Notes: generated by a model from the sequence alone, not told the origin. Shown: positions 8,288 through 17,978, numbered from the stretch's first letter. The stretch is DNA of 64,000 bases from M3007 sp043764095 (GCA_043764095.1 JAYUKX010000198.1:22618-86617), one strand, 5' to 3'. Numbers and translations are program-made.

Positions 8288-9418
8288 ATGGAGAACATTG
8301 AACAATTAAACACAGTATTAGCCTATACCAAAGGGGCTTTTGTAGGCAAAAACGAAATTATTGACCTATTGGGTATTGGCCTGATCGCTGGAGAAAACGC
8401 ATTCCTCATGGGACCGCCAGGTACCGCAAAAAGTGCCATTATCCGTATGCTTTCTACCTGTATAAAGGGTGGTAAAAACTTTGAGTACTTACTGACGCGG
8501 TTTACCGAACCTAATGAAATTTTTGGGCCATTCGATATCCGAAAACTAAAAGAAGGCGAACTGATTACCAATACAGAAGGTATGTTGCCCGAAGCATCCA
8601 TGATTTTTTTGGATGAAATATTCAATGCCAACAGCGCAATATTGAATAGTTTGCTGATGACTTTGAATGAAAAAATATTCCGACGCGGCAAAGAAACCCG
8701 CAAACTTCCAGCACTTATGTTTGTCGCGGCCAGCAATGTGCTGCCCGAAGATGAAGCATTAAATGCGCTACTGGACCGTTTTCTCCTCCGCATCAGGTGC
8801 AACTATGTAGATCCCGATCTGCTCGAAGAAGTATTATTGGCGGGCTGGAAACTAGAGAACGAAACCAGTACTACACCACCAAGTATCACCCCAGAGGCCA
8901 TTAAAACACTTCAAAAACAGTGTAAAATGGTGGATTTGTCCGAAATACGCAAGCAATATATTGATTTGGTGCATAACCTGCGCAATACAGGTATCAAAGT
9001 CTCCGACCGACGTGCCGTAAAAATCCAAAACCTGATCGCTGCAAGTGCCGTCATTTGTAACCGCGACAAAGCGATCACCTCCGATTTATGGGTGCTTAAA
9101 TACATCTGGGATACAGAGGAGCAAATCGAGATTTTGGCAGGTATTATCGACCATGTGATCGAAAAAGACCATACACCGCAGGCGCATCCACAAGCACTGC
9201 TCAACAAAATACCCAATGCCGAGGAATTGGCCAAAGAAGTACTGCTGTTAGAAACAAAATGGGCCGAAATCGGGCTGAGTTTTGAAGCACAAAACATCAT
9301 AAAAGATAAACTCCGCTATGTGCAAACCCGTTGCAATTGGGTGAAAAATCCAGAACATAAGCAACACCTCCAAACCCAAATTGAAGCGTTATGGCACAAA
9401 ATACTTCAGACCATTTGA
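8288..9418 (+). CDS. MoxR-family AAA+ ATPase
   Basis: 376 aa from the ATG at 8288; an in-frame upstream start would overlap the preceding gene and adds residues with no family character. Walker A GPPGTAKS at 42-49, Walker B IFLDE at 106-110, then the MoxR/RavA-type segment NVLPEDEALNALLDRFLLR that carries the sensor region, and a helical lid domain. MoxR ATPases act as chaperone-like remodelers with a vWA partner, here encoded two genes downstream. The last 28 nt overlap the next gene, so translation is probably coupled. The closest functional comparison is RavA-ViaA; the surrounding genes instead point to a conflict-type ternary system. Confidence 0.92.
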   Translation: MENIEQLNTVLAYTKGAFVGKNEIIDLLGIGLIAGENAFLMGPPGTAKSAIIRMLSTCIKGGKNFEYLLTRFTEPNEIFGPFDIRKLKEGELITNTEGMLPEASMIFLDEIFNANSAILNSLLMTLNEKIFRRGKETRKLPALMFVAASNVLPEDEALNALLDRFLLRIRCNYVDPDLLEEVLLAGWKLENETSTTPPSITPEAIKTLQKQCKMVDLSEIRKQYIDLVHNLRNTGIKVSDRRAVKIQNLIAASAVICNRDKAITSDLWVLKYIWDTEEQIEILAGIIDHVIEKDHTPQAHPQALLNKIPNAEELAKEVLLLETKWAEIGLSFEAQNIIKDKLRYVQTRCNWVKNPEHKQHLQTQIEALWHKILQTI

Positions 9419-10125
9419 CCTATTTAATGAGCGTTCCTTTGGCAAATTTGACCGATTTGGGTAATTTACGTCAATGGGACAATCTTAAAGTTGGTTTTGA
9501 GGGTAATCTGGTTTGGGTAAAGGATTTTACTTATGCTCAATTGAATTCGGTGACGGTGAAAAGCATCCCTTCAAAGCAGATTTATACCGTTAATGAAGGG
9601 AAATTGTACCCACAAAACAGTTTATTGCCAGCGGGTAATATGCCCACGCCGCTTTGGACACCAATCCAGCGCGCCATCGCTTTGGATATGCCTCTACTCA
9701 ACCATCATTTTTTTGGGATAGATGACAAAATACCTTTCCAATTAGTCCCTTCTGATATAGAAAAGCCTCCAGTGGGTATGCTGTTGTCCATCGCTACACT
9801 CGAAAATGCAGCAAGCAATATCGCCGAAATAAGGCTTGCTCCATTGCAATGGATCATGCTGAACGAAACAGAGGCATTTGTATTGGGCACGCCTTTATTG
9901 CCCTTGCAAGCACCTGTTTTTTGGAGAAAAAATAACTTTTTAATACCTGTTGGTTATGATTTTGACCTGCATATATTAGTGGATACCATGGACACCATCA
10001 TCAATCCTGGAGCAAGCAATTGGGTGGTATGGCATACAAATAGTACGTATTATTTGTTTAAAAAACAGATGTTCGTCCCCTTATCTTTGGGTTCGATACG
10101 ATTAACACATAGAACCAACCCATGA
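9391..10125 (+). CDS. small beta-rich bpX-type subunit of ternary system
   Basis: 244 aa, cytoplasmic. It overlaps the MoxR gene by 28 nt and the vWA gene by ATGA at 10122-10125, a sign of strict co-translation. The sequence is beta-strand rich with repeated short hydrophobic blocks and ends in a basic tail; no catalytic motif is visible. In MoxR-vWA-beta-propeller ternary systems a protein of this size and place (bpX1 in the published nomenclature, as far as I recall) sits between the ATPase and the vWA gene. The family assignment rests on synteny. Confidence 0.75.
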   Translation: MAQNTSDHLTYLMSVPLANLTDLGNLRQWDNLKVGFEGNLVWVKDFTYAQLNSVTVKSIPSKQIYTVNEGKLYPQNSLLPAGNMPTPLWTPIQRAIALDMPLLNHHFFGIDDKIPFQLVPSDIEKPPVGMLLSIATLENAASNIAEIRLAPLQWIMLNETEAFVLGTPLLPLQAPVFWRKNNFLIPVGYDFDLHILVDTMDTIINPGASNWVVWHTNSTYYLFKKQMFVPLSLGSIRLTHRTNP

Positions 10126-12449
10126 TGAACATTGAAGAGTATTTACAATCGACCCAGGATTATTTCTGGCAATGGGAGGATAATTTTGAAGTGGCTGTCA
10201 TTGTCAATGGCAACACTATCGCCTATCGTCCGCAGATATTGGAAGCACTAGAAGCCCTTGCGCCGCTGGGACTGCCGCGTTTTGGATCGCTGTTATTGGC
10301 TTTTGTTGCAACAAATCCCAATGCAGATGATTCATTGTCAGATATTTATAAAATAATTCGCACTGCCACGGATAATAAAGACAATACATTCAAAACATTT
10401 CATCTTGAATTTTTAAAACAGTTGGCATTATTACCACCAGAGTTTAAAACAGGAAAAAAACGGTTGATGCTGTTTCAGCATATATTTAAGAACAGCCATA
10501 ATCACCTTTCTTTAAAAGACTCTGCTAGCATTGTTGAAGCGTATAGAAGGTTTGGTTTTAAGGAAAACGAAGATCAACGCCAAGCATTTAACACGTCGTT
10601 TTTCAATATAGATTGCAGGCCGTTGTCCATATTGCATTTGATTTACAAGGAAGGTTTTCCTGTGGATAAATTGCTGCGAGATCTGCCCGAAATCCCAGAA
10701 GAAGTACTGCCAATTTCTGAAAAAATTGAAGTAGAAAAAAGGACGCTGGATTTTGTAGATACCTTGATCCAAGAACCTAAAACCTTCTCTGTCGGGGCAT
10801 TGATTAGACAAATTTGGTCGGGTTTGAACATCCCATTGCACCATGCTATACCAAGTCCGCAGCCGATGGGTGGTGTGTCAGATTTGACCAATAAAGGCAA
10901 TTTTGACCGCCTGTTGATTACTGAATTTGCCAATGTTGACCTCGTTTTTTTGTCGCGTTTGGCCAATAACGAAGCGCTATACTACAACCGTGAAATACCG
11001 CCGGAATCCAATAAACCGCAACGGATTATCCTCGTAGATGTGTCGATCAAAACTTGGGGTACACCGCGAACAGTCGCTTACGCGCTCATGTTGGCCATCG
11101 CGCGCCACCCCAAAACGGATATCGAATGTACCGCTTATGCTGTAGGGCAAACCTTTCGGCCAATTGGGTTGGGATCGGTTACCGAAATCATTGATGGACT
11201 GCAGATCGTAGAGGCTTGCTTACACCCCGAGGAAGGTTTGCAAGCGTTTATGAAATCCTTTGCCGGACAAAAAAACATTGAGGTATTTTTTATCTCCAAT
11301 AAGGATACCATGCAATTGGATGCCATGCAAAAGTGCATGAGTGAAAATAGGGCATTTTTTGATTATTGGCTACAAACGGATGCCGAAGGCCGTATTACGG
11401 TGTTCAAAAAACAGTCCAATGGCCAAAAACACGTGCAGGAATTTGTATTGCCCTTAGGGCGTTTATGGGCGAAAAAGCCAATGAATGTGCCAAAAAAGAA
11501 GGTGTTGTTGTCGAATTTAGCCACAAATGAACTGCCGCAACTTCAACAAACTTTTCCAATTTTGTTTCCGACTCCCTACCAAAGCAATACCTTTTTCCAA
11601 TTGGCCAATGGTACTGTCTTTTTGGCATCGGGTACAAAGCACTTGTTTTCACATGATGAACACCAACCTAATTATTTAAAAAAGGGCTGGAAATTTTTGT
11701 ACCATATTCCATCTGTTGCTTTTGAATTGGGGCAGTTGTCTAACGGCGAAAATATCTTACTTTTGTTTAGTCGAAAACACAAAACGATCACTTTATTGAA
11801 CATAAATACGGGTTTAGAGCAAGGTATTGCATTTCCAGAATGGAGAGACAATACTAATTTTTTGTTTTTTGAGGATCAATTTCATATTTATATTAGAAAC
11901 AAAATATACACCATTTCGGTACAACCCAAACTTTCGATATTTATCAATAATAAAATATCTATCGATACATATTTGGAGGCTGACAAACAAAAAAAAGAAG
12001 CGTTATTAAAGTGTAACTATTACGGTTACAGGTCTTGTAATTTTTTGCAAAAGATAAAATTTGCAGGGGTGACATCGAATAAAAGGCTTGTTTTTAATCA
12101 CCACGAATTGGTGTTGACAGCCCACAACGAAATCAGGTTAATTAAGCAGCAAGATACGAGTAATATCGCTGTAGTTGCAAAAAAGAAAAAAGACTTTTAT
12201 CTATTCAGCAACGATTATTTTATAGAATTTAACCACGCCAGCATGCTTATTTTGCACAATAATACCAACCAAACCAAGGTTTTCATCCCCGCGACTTTGG
12301 ATATGCCTTTGGGTGTGGCAACAGCGGCGGTATTTGCAGGAAATACTTTTTATCACCTCAATGAAGGCTACCAACAAACCATTGATACCGTGGATTTTTG
12401 GCAACAATTTATCGTGCCTTTTGTAGAGGGTATTGTATCCACGCAATGA
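10122..12449 (+). CDS. vWA domain protein with C-terminal beta-propeller region
   Basis: 775 aa. Residues 1-200 are helical; a vWA domain begins near residue 300 (RIILVDVSIKTWG) with a MIDAS signature D306-x-S308 followed by T311 and G313, so metal-dependent ligand binding is likely. From about residue 470 to the end the chain breaks into repeated four-strand blocks (FFQLANGTVFLASG, LGQLSNGENILLLF, KKKKDFYLFSNDYF) as expected of a beta-propeller. The vWA part is the expected partner and substrate adaptor of the MoxR ATPase; the propeller is the likely ligand sensor. It starts inside the preceding stop codon (ATGA). Confidence 0.85.
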   Translation: MMNIEEYLQSTQDYFWQWEDNFEVAVIVNGNTIAYRPQILEALEALAPLGLPRFGSLLLAFVATNPNADDSLSDIYKIIRTATDNKDNTFKTFHLEFLKQLALLPPEFKTGKKRLMLFQHIFKNSHNHLSLKDSASIVEAYRRFGFKENEDQRQAFNTSFFNIDCRPLSILHLIYKEGFPVDKLLRDLPEIPEEVLPISEKIEVEKRTLDFVDTLIQEPKTFSVGALIRQIWSGLNIPLHHAIPSPQPMGGVSDLTNKGNFDRLLITEFANVDLVFLSRLANNEALYYNREIPPESNKPQRIILVDVSIKTWGTPRTVAYALMLAIARHPKTDIECTAYAVGQTFRPIGLGSVTEIIDGLQIVEACLHPEEGLQAFMKSFAGQKNIEVFFISNKDTMQLDAMQKCMSENRAFFDYWLQTDAEGRITVFKKQSNGQKHVQEFVLPLGRLWAKKPMNVPKKKVLLSNLATNELPQLQQTFPILFPTPYQSNTFFQLANGTVFLASGTKHLFSHDEHQPNYLKKGWKFLYHIPSVAFELGQLSNGENILLLFSRKHKTITLLNINTGLEQGIAFPEWRDNTNFLFFEDQFHIYIRNKIYTISVQPKLSIFINNKISIDTYLEADKQKKEALLKCNYYGYRSCNFLQKIKFAGVTSNKRLVFNHHELVLTAHNEIRLIKQQDTSNIAVVAKKKKDFYLFSNDYFIEFNHASMLILHNNTNQTKVFIPATLDMPLGVATAAVFAGNTFYHLNEGYQQTIDTVDFWQQFIVPFVEGIVSTQ

Positions 12450-12465
12450 TAATCAATTACTAATC

Positions 12466-14259
12466 ATGGAATTACAGGTAAAACCATCAACGCATAATAA
12501 ATTCCCTTTACAGGGCATTTTGATCAAAGGAGCATCCGCTTTGTATTGGTTGCAAGAAATACAACGAATGGGGCTTTCGCTCGATCAGGTACAGGTATTT
12601 CCGTTGCCCGGCAAGGTATTGAACAGCGTTTGGGGATGCCTTATTACAACCCCGCAGCAGCAAAAACGCTTGGATATTAGCCCACATGCTTATTGTCAAT
12701 TGGCGTATCATTTGCTTTTTTTACCCGAGCGCGCCGATATTTTTCCTGCCCTATCACCAGAAGAAATGGGGCGGCTATTTTTGCAGAAAAAACATATTTT
12801 TCACCCCGATTTCGGATGGGTGGAATTATCGGAGCATTTGGATTGGAGTGCTTTAGTGCAGCCACCTCCTGCGTTGCCAATACAGGCCGTCCGGCCCAAA
12901 TTAGCACCTTATATACCTACTGCAATCCGGGGATTTCAGGTATATTCCGTTGGGACTCAGGAGGTGTTAAAAAACATGGAAAACAACCTTTTTCCCGACA
13001 AAGCCGAATTGGACAACCAACCATTGACCTTAGCAGAAAAAGGCAAATTGTGGTTATTAAAACAACTGTTCCAACCTGGAAATAGTGGATCTGGTGGTGG
13101 TAGATTTGGTGGTGGCGGCGGATTTAGCGGAGGTGGTGGATTTAGCGGCGGCGGTGGTGGCGGATTTGGTGGTGGCGGATTTGGCGGTCTTGAAAAGTTG
13201 TTTAGTCTGCTGTTTTCAGGCAAAGACTCCTCTTTTACCCAAAAACTCCGCGCAAGTATGGAAGAATTGGAAAAAAGGAATCAAAGACAAGTCGATCGTC
13301 TGTTAGATTTGTTTAAAAACGACCCTTTTGAAGCGTTGAAATACGCCATTCCACTGGATTCCGATGGTGTTACGCGCGGCCCCTCCTCTGCTCCAATGGG
13401 ATTTGGTTTGCAGTGGTTGAATTTTTCGCTCTTCGGCAATGGAAACCATACAGGTTTTGGCAATGGTGGCGGCAGCGCGCCCCTTTCGGCGGATAGTTTT
13501 GATCAATTACGAAAGCAATATATCCAAACTGCCGAAGATTTGATCAAAAAAAAGGAATATCTTAAAGCGGCTTTTATATATATGAAATTGCTAAAAGACT
13601 ACTATTTAGCCGCACAAACATTGGAAAAAGGCAAACATTACGCCGAAGCAGCCGCCGTTTACCTCAATTTTCTTCAAAATAAATACAAAGCCGCCGAATG
13701 CTATGAAAAAGGCAATATGTTCAAAGAAGCCATTGCGCTGTATATCGAACTAAATATGAACGAAAGAGCGGGCGATTTGTACCTGCGTATCCATAAAAAA
13801 GGGTATGCAATGAAGCAATATCAGATCGTAGTGGATCAGTATGTGCAAGCACATCAGTATGTAAAGGCCGCTCTATTGTGCAAAACCAAAATGGGAAATG
13901 CCACTGCTTGCCAACATCTATTATTGGAAGGTTGGCGGTTGAACCACGATGCCTTTAATTGCCTCAATAATTATTTTACGAATATCCAAGACGTAAAAGT
14001 GTTAGGCGAACACATCCAAAATGTATATGCCAATGATGTAAACCTAAACAACCGCACTGCTTTTTTAAAGGTACTACAGTATGAATTTGCAAAAGAAAAC
14101 GCCACCGCAGAGGATATTAAAAAGATCGCTTATGAGATTGTTGTGGCAGAAACACCCCGCAACCCCGCTATTTTGGATGAATTAAAACGCTTTAATCCAA
14201 AAGACAAACTATTGGTGAATGATACGATGCGGTACCCCTTTGCCCCCAAGTCCAAGTGA
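12466..14259 (+). CDS. bpX6-like protein: Gly-rich linker and TPR-type solenoid
   Basis: 597 aa. The start at 12466 is preferred over an in-frame start within the previous gene because the sequence becomes protein-like there. N-terminal domain of about 180 residues; a linker at about 206-242 that is almost only Gly with Phe/Ser; then from about residue 345 to 560 a solenoid of helix pairs with TPR-like spacing (ALYIELNMNERAGDLYLRI, KYKAAECYEKGNMFKEA). No enzyme motif. It closes the operon, and is the expected scaffold that docks the complex to a target. The Gly-rich stretch makes the other frames appear open too, but they are artefacts. Confidence 0.8.
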   Translation: MELQVKPSTHNKFPLQGILIKGASALYWLQEIQRMGLSLDQVQVFPLPGKVLNSVWGCLITTPQQQKRLDISPHAYCQLAYHLLFLPERADIFPALSPEEMGRLFLQKKHIFHPDFGWVELSEHLDWSALVQPPPALPIQAVRPKLAPYIPTAIRGFQVYSVGTQEVLKNMENNLFPDKAELDNQPLTLAEKGKLWLLKQLFQPGNSGSGGGRFGGGGGFSGGGGFSGGGGGGFGGGGFGGLEKLFSLLFSGKDSSFTQKLRASMEELEKRNQRQVDRLLDLFKNDPFEALKYAIPLDSDGVTRGPSSAPMGFGLQWLNFSLFGNGNHTGFGNGGGSAPLSADSFDQLRKQYIQTAEDLIKKKEYLKAAFIYMKLLKDYYLAAQTLEKGKHYAEAAAVYLNFLQNKYKAAECYEKGNMFKEAIALYIELNMNERAGDLYLRIHKKGYAMKQYQIVVDQYVQAHQYVKAALLCKTKMGNATACQHLLLEGWRLNHDAFNCLNNYFTNIQDVKVLGEHIQNVYANDVNLNNRTAFLKVLQYEFAKENATAEDIKKIAYEIVVAETPRNPAILDELKRFNPKDKLLVNDTMRYPFAPKSK

Positions 14260-14310
14260 CCACTTAACGGCTATTGGATATTGTAGGGGCTGGACTAAAA
14301 CTTAGCGGCA

Positions 14311-15237
14311 TTATTTCCCCTTTCCCAACAAAAACACCAAAGGCACATCCAACCGCTTGCTCCATGATTTTTCGCTGTGGTCATCGCCGGGGAAAAACCT
14401 TGTGAGCCAGTTTTTATCCGAATACCCGCGTTGAAGCATCACCTCATCTACTTTTTTTTGAAGCGGAGGGTACATGGCATCCAAGGTACGGTCGCCGTAA
14501 TCAAAATAGATTTTATGCTTCTTGGGATTGGGCAAATTGTTTTTTAGATAATTGGCAAAAGCCGCTGGGATAGGATTGTCCTTCATTTCAAAAATACCGG
14601 GCCAATGCGTGCTAAGACAAGCAGCTCCGCCAAATACATTAGGATATTCACAGATCGCGTACATCGAAATAAGACCGCCCATACTACTCCCCGCGATAAA
14701 GGTATTTTTTCGATCTCGACGGGTAGCATAAGTCGCATCAATGCGTGGTTTTAGTTCGGTAACTATAAATTTCAAGTAATTATCAGACTGGATTTTGTAA
14801 TCGCCAAATACAGAAACGCCATTGGTGCGTGCTGCCGCGTAAATAGCATCTTTTTCTGCTTGTGTCAAGAATTCAAAAGGTTTTTGCGGAAAATAATCCG
14901 CGTGACGGCTCTTACCTGCATTCCAAATAGCCACGACGATACACTGTTTGATGCGTTTTTCGTCCATCAATGTGGTGAGTGTTTCGTCCACACGCCACTC
15001 CTGATGGTTCCACGTTGTATTGCTATCAAACAGCATTTGGCCATCGTGCATATACAAAACGCTGTATTTTTCAGCAGCATTGTAACCTGCGGGCAACCAA
15101 ATATCCACATTTCGTGCTTCGACATGCCGAGAAGGAAAGTTCTCCCACCGCTCGATACTGCCGGAGGCCACCTTTGGCATTTGGGCGTGCAGATATATTG
15201 CAAAAAAGAGGGCAAAAAGTGTAAAAATGTACTTCAT
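14311..15237 (-). CDS. secreted esterase of the alpha/beta-hydrolase (EstD) family
   Basis: 308 aa from the ATG at 15237, which begins a good signal peptide (MKYIFTLFALFFAIYLHAQ); the longer form has a poor leader. Nucleophile elbow GSSMGG, catalytic His in GDDHSEKSW near the C-terminus, acidic residue probably in YFDYGDRTLD. The fold matches the putative-esterase family (esterase D, enterochelin-esterase-like), which cleaves acyl or feruloyl esters or siderophore triesters. Periplasmic or extracellular. It is convergent with the ternary operon. Next to an amylase-like gene on the same strand, a role in polysaccharide use is possible. Confidence 0.88.
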   Translation of the reverse strand: MKYIFTLFALFFAIYLHAQMPKVASGSIERWENFPSRHVEARNVDIWLPAGYNAAEKYSVLYMHDGQMLFDSNTTWNHQEWRVDETLTTLMDEKRIKQCIVVAIWNAGKSRHADYFPQKPFEFLTQAEKDAIYAAARTNGVSVFGDYKIQSDNYLKFIVTELKPRIDATYATRRDRKNTFIAGSSMGGLISMYAICEYPNVFGGAACLSTHWPGIFEMKDNPIPAAFANYLKNNLPNPKKHKIYFDYGDRTLDAMYPPLQKKVDEVMLQRGYSDKNWLTRFFPGDDHSEKSWSKRLDVPLVFLLGKGK

Positions 15238-15302
15238 AATGTAAAAATTTTTGTAGAATTGGCTGGGCAAATGCCTAAGATATTAATGCGCACCATGATG
15301 CC

Positions 15303-15437
15303 CCCTGTTATTTAATGGGAGAACGGATGAAACGGATTTTACGGATCAGAGCGGATTTTTTCAAAATAATCCGTAAAATCCGTTTAAATCCGGGTAATCC
15401 GTTTCATCCGTTTTGCTATCCTGTCTTAGTTTTGATC
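15303..15437 (+). repeat. REP-like fold-back repeat, full copy A
   Basis: Built of GGAT-containing half repeats that recur inverted within the copy: AACGGATGAAACGGATT near 15322-15338 is complementary to 15395-15412, and GGATTTTACGGAT to 15369-15381. The result is a large cruciform or RNA hairpin. A truncated copy B follows at 15484-15581. Such palindromes are common intergenic elements in Bacteroidota. Confidence 0.65.
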
Positions 15438-15483
15438 CAACACATGATTTGCGTAACAGCAATTTTTCATGTGACATGCAGCA

Positions 15484-15581
15484 CCCTGTTATTTAATGGG
15501 AGAACGGATGAAACGGATTTAACGGATTAGAGCGGATTCTTTCAAAATAATCTGTTTTGCTATCCTGTCTTAGTTTTGATC
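15484..15581 (+). repeat. REP-like repeat, copy B with right arm deleted
   Basis: Direct repeat of copy A (CCCTGTTATTTAATGGGAGA to the end TAGTTTTGATC), but lacking the inverted right arm that copy A has at about 15372-15408. It can no longer fold as copy A does. The flanks before each copy (GATGCC, GCAGCA) are similar but not equal. Confidence 0.65.
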
Positions 15582-15673
15582 AACATGGGAAATTGCTGGG
15601 TTTCGTAAACGTTTACAGGCAAATACTTGAAATTCAATTCATTACAAATTTTAACCCATGATTCGCATTATTA

Positions 15674-17533
15674 TTAATTAATTTCAAAAACAAAAGCCGA
15701 TTTCCCCGGTATTTCAAGCGATTTTGTCAAATTTGTTTTTTCGCCAGTCATAACATTCGTGGCTATTTTTTTATCCTTCAAAATCTCAGCAAAACGTGGG
15801 AGATCAACCGCAACATTGTCTTTATTTTTATTCAACACCACCATCACCATTTTGGCATTATCGTATCGAAAATAGACATAAACATGATTAAAAGGAGCAA
15901 AATGTAACGTTTTCCCATGATGAATAACGCTGGTGTTTTTGCGCCAATTCAGCAGTTTTTTTAAGTAATTTTGAACCTCTTGTTGCTCACTGGACAAACC
16001 TTTCCCAGTCAGTGCATTCACGGCATCACCTTTCCAGCCGCCCGGAAAATCGGAGCGAATAACACCGTGATTACCTGGGTGCGCCGTATTTTCCATCAGT
16101 ATTTCGGTACCGTAATAAACCTGCGGGACACCCCTGATCGTCAGCAAATAAGTGAGTGCCATTTTGGTCAAATCCACATCGTTGTGCATTTGCGTAAAAA
16201 TTCGGTCCATATCGTGGTTATCGCCAAATACCAAAATCTTATTCGGATCGGGATAGATAAAATCATTGGCCAATGCTTCGTACAATTTATTCATACCTTG
16301 GTTGTATTTGCTCGTTTCCGGATCGTTCAACGACTGCACCAAGGCATCCTGCAAAGGAAAATCCATCAGATCGGTCAGACAACCCGTATAACCATCGCGG
16401 TTTTGTTTCCCCTGCTGCCAATACGACGTAATGAGCGGATTAAGGCTCCATTCTTCGCCCACAGTACTAAAATTGGGATATTCGGCGATAAGGCGGCAAC
16501 TCCATTTTTGCAAAAAAGTCTTATCCGAATAACCATACGTATCCTGCCTAATTCCACCCAGTTGCAGCGTTTCGATCCACCAAATAGAACTTTGGATCAG
16601 GTAGTTTGCCATCATCGGATTTTGTCCGTTCATATCAGGCATAGTGGTATCAAACCAGCCCCTCGACCACAAATCCTTATCAAATTCGGAACTGTATGGA
16701 TCCTGATTCGTGGTACGGCGGTGGTTGGTCGGTTGGTAAGCATTCGGGTAGTTGAGCCAGTTTTTATAGGGCAAATCCTTCATCCACCAGTAATTGCTCC
16801 CCGAGTGGTTAAGCACCTCATCAAAGATCAATTTTATGCCTTTTTGCCTTGCTTTTGTAGCCAATTCCTTGTATTCCTCCAAAGTACCATAGCGCGGATC
16901 AACTTTATAATGGTTCGTAATAGCATAACCGTGGTACGAATAAGCGGGCATATCATTTTCCAACAGCGGCTGCGGCCATATCGCCGTAAACCCCATACCC
17001 GCAATATAATCGAGGCTATTGATCATCCCGCGTATATCGCCACCATGACGGCCACCGTCGAAATCGCGCCTTATTTTGTCCTCTTTCATGCCCGCTATTA
17101 CGTCGTTGCGCTCGTCGCCATTCACAAATCGGTCGGCCGTAATGAGGTAAATCACATCGGAGGCATCGAATCCTTTTATGAGCGCGGGGTCTTGTTGTCG
17201 GGCCAGCAAGGTATAATTATAGGTACCTACTGTTTTGCCATTTTGGGTAAAATTAATGGCAAAAGTGCCAGGTTTGGCATTCTTTTTTATAACAATGTCC
17301 AGAAAAAGGTAGTTTTTGCTATCTGCTGTATGGATCTTTTGGATACTTACGCCTGGGTATTTGATGACTGGTGTTGTTGCGCCAATATTGTTACCGTGGA
17401 TCAATAATTGCAAATTAGGGTCTTTCATACCCACCCACCAATTCAGTGGTTCTACGTGTTGGATACTGGTTTGCGCGACGGATTTTGTGGCAAAAAGCAA
17501 CAAAACCAGCGTGTATTTAATGAAATTGGTCAT
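15674..17533 (-). CDS. secreted GH13 alpha-amylase/cyclomaltodextrinase-like
   Basis: 619 aa from the ATG at 17533, which gives a proper signal peptide (to about residue 20). An Ig-like N-terminal domain (about 28-115; LQLLIHGNNIG) typical of cyclomaltodextrinase/neopullulanase-type enzymes precedes the TIM barrel. All four GH13 regions are present: DEVLNH (238-243), GGIRQD with nucleophile D331, VGEEW with acid E360, and FGDNHD with D441. C-terminal beta domain from about 545. It should hydrolyse alpha-1,4 (perhaps 1,6) glucans or cyclodextrins in the periplasm or on the surface. No T9SS tail is seen. It stands alone, without susC/D. Confidence 0.93.
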   Translation of the reverse strand: MTNFIKYTLVLLLFATKSVAQTSIQHVEPLNWWVGMKDPNLQLLIHGNNIGATTPVIKYPGVSIQKIHTADSKNYLFLDIVIKKNAKPGTFAINFTQNGKTVGTYNYTLLARQQDPALIKGFDASDVIYLITADRFVNGDERNDVIAGMKEDKIRRDFDGGRHGGDIRGMINSLDYIAGMGFTAIWPQPLLENDMPAYSYHGYAITNHYKVDPRYGTLEEYKELATKARQKGIKLIFDEVLNHSGSNYWWMKDLPYKNWLNYPNAYQPTNHRRTTNQDPYSSEFDKDLWSRGWFDTTMPDMNGQNPMMANYLIQSSIWWIETLQLGGIRQDTYGYSDKTFLQKWSCRLIAEYPNFSTVGEEWSLNPLITSYWQQGKQNRDGYTGCLTDLMDFPLQDALVQSLNDPETSKYNQGMNKLYEALANDFIYPDPNKILVFGDNHDMDRIFTQMHNDVDLTKMALTYLLTIRGVPQVYYGTEILMENTAHPGNHGVIRSDFPGGWKGDAVNALTGKGLSSEQQEVQNYLKKLLNWRKNTSVIHHGKTLHFAPFNHVYVYFRYDNAKMVMVVLNKNKDNVAVDLPRFAEILKDKKIATNVMTGEKTNLTKSLEIPGKSAFVFEIN

Positions 17534-17903
17534 TATTTTAATGATTACGAGTTTAGTGTGGATGTATGCATTTTGATCGGGTGAACCGATCTTGGGATAC
17601 TCGTGCAAAGTAAAGATGATTTATTGGAATGGTGGGTGGGTATTTTTTGGGAATTGGTTATTGTTGGGTGAGGCAGGGTGGCAAGTAAGAAGCAGGGTAA
17701 ATGATGAAAATTTTGGAAAACCAATCGAAAACAGATAAATTGAAAAATTCACAACATATAATCAGTTAATAAATGCTTAAAAATAGATAAACCTTTGGGC
17801 AGTTGCCAAATTTTTAGTGAGCGTGAGTTTGCCCTAGGGGTAAGTTGGTATTATGATCTTATTCTGAGAAAAGTTAAAACCATTTAAAAAATCATTAATA
17901 GTC

Positions 17904-17933
17904 TTGACTACTGAAAAAATTACCATACATTTG
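17904..17933 (+). promoter_or_regulatory. Bacteroidota-type promoter of the histidine kinase gene
   Basis: TTG at 17904-17906, spacer of exactly 19 nt, TACATTTG at 17926-17933, a full match to TTG-N19-TAnnTTTG. Transcription is predicted to begin about 17938-17942, giving a leader of about 140 nt that contains the perfect hairpin at 17979-18029. Confidence 0.72.
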
Positions 17934-17978
17934 TTTCTTAACTTATTAATTCTTTTATTTTTTTATCTAAATTGTATT

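Larger units (their letters stand above)
15238..15673. other. intergenic region filled by a duplicated REP-like element
   Basis: 436 nt without a gene between two minus-strand genes. Most of it is the pair of repeat copies listed separately. A small open frame at 15315-15530 is just translation of the repeat and is left out. Confidence 0.6.

Noticed and set aside
12957..13306. Pro-rich and Gly/Ala/Val-rich frames overlapping the Gly linker
   Set aside because: Artefacts of the GGTGGCGGA-type repeat, which is open in several frames; the main solenoid frame is the true one.
15971..17407. Long plus-strand open frame of 478 codons opposite the amylase
   Set aside because: Shadow of the GH13 gene: the amylase has all four catalytic regions and a signal peptide, while the other frame has no domain pattern.
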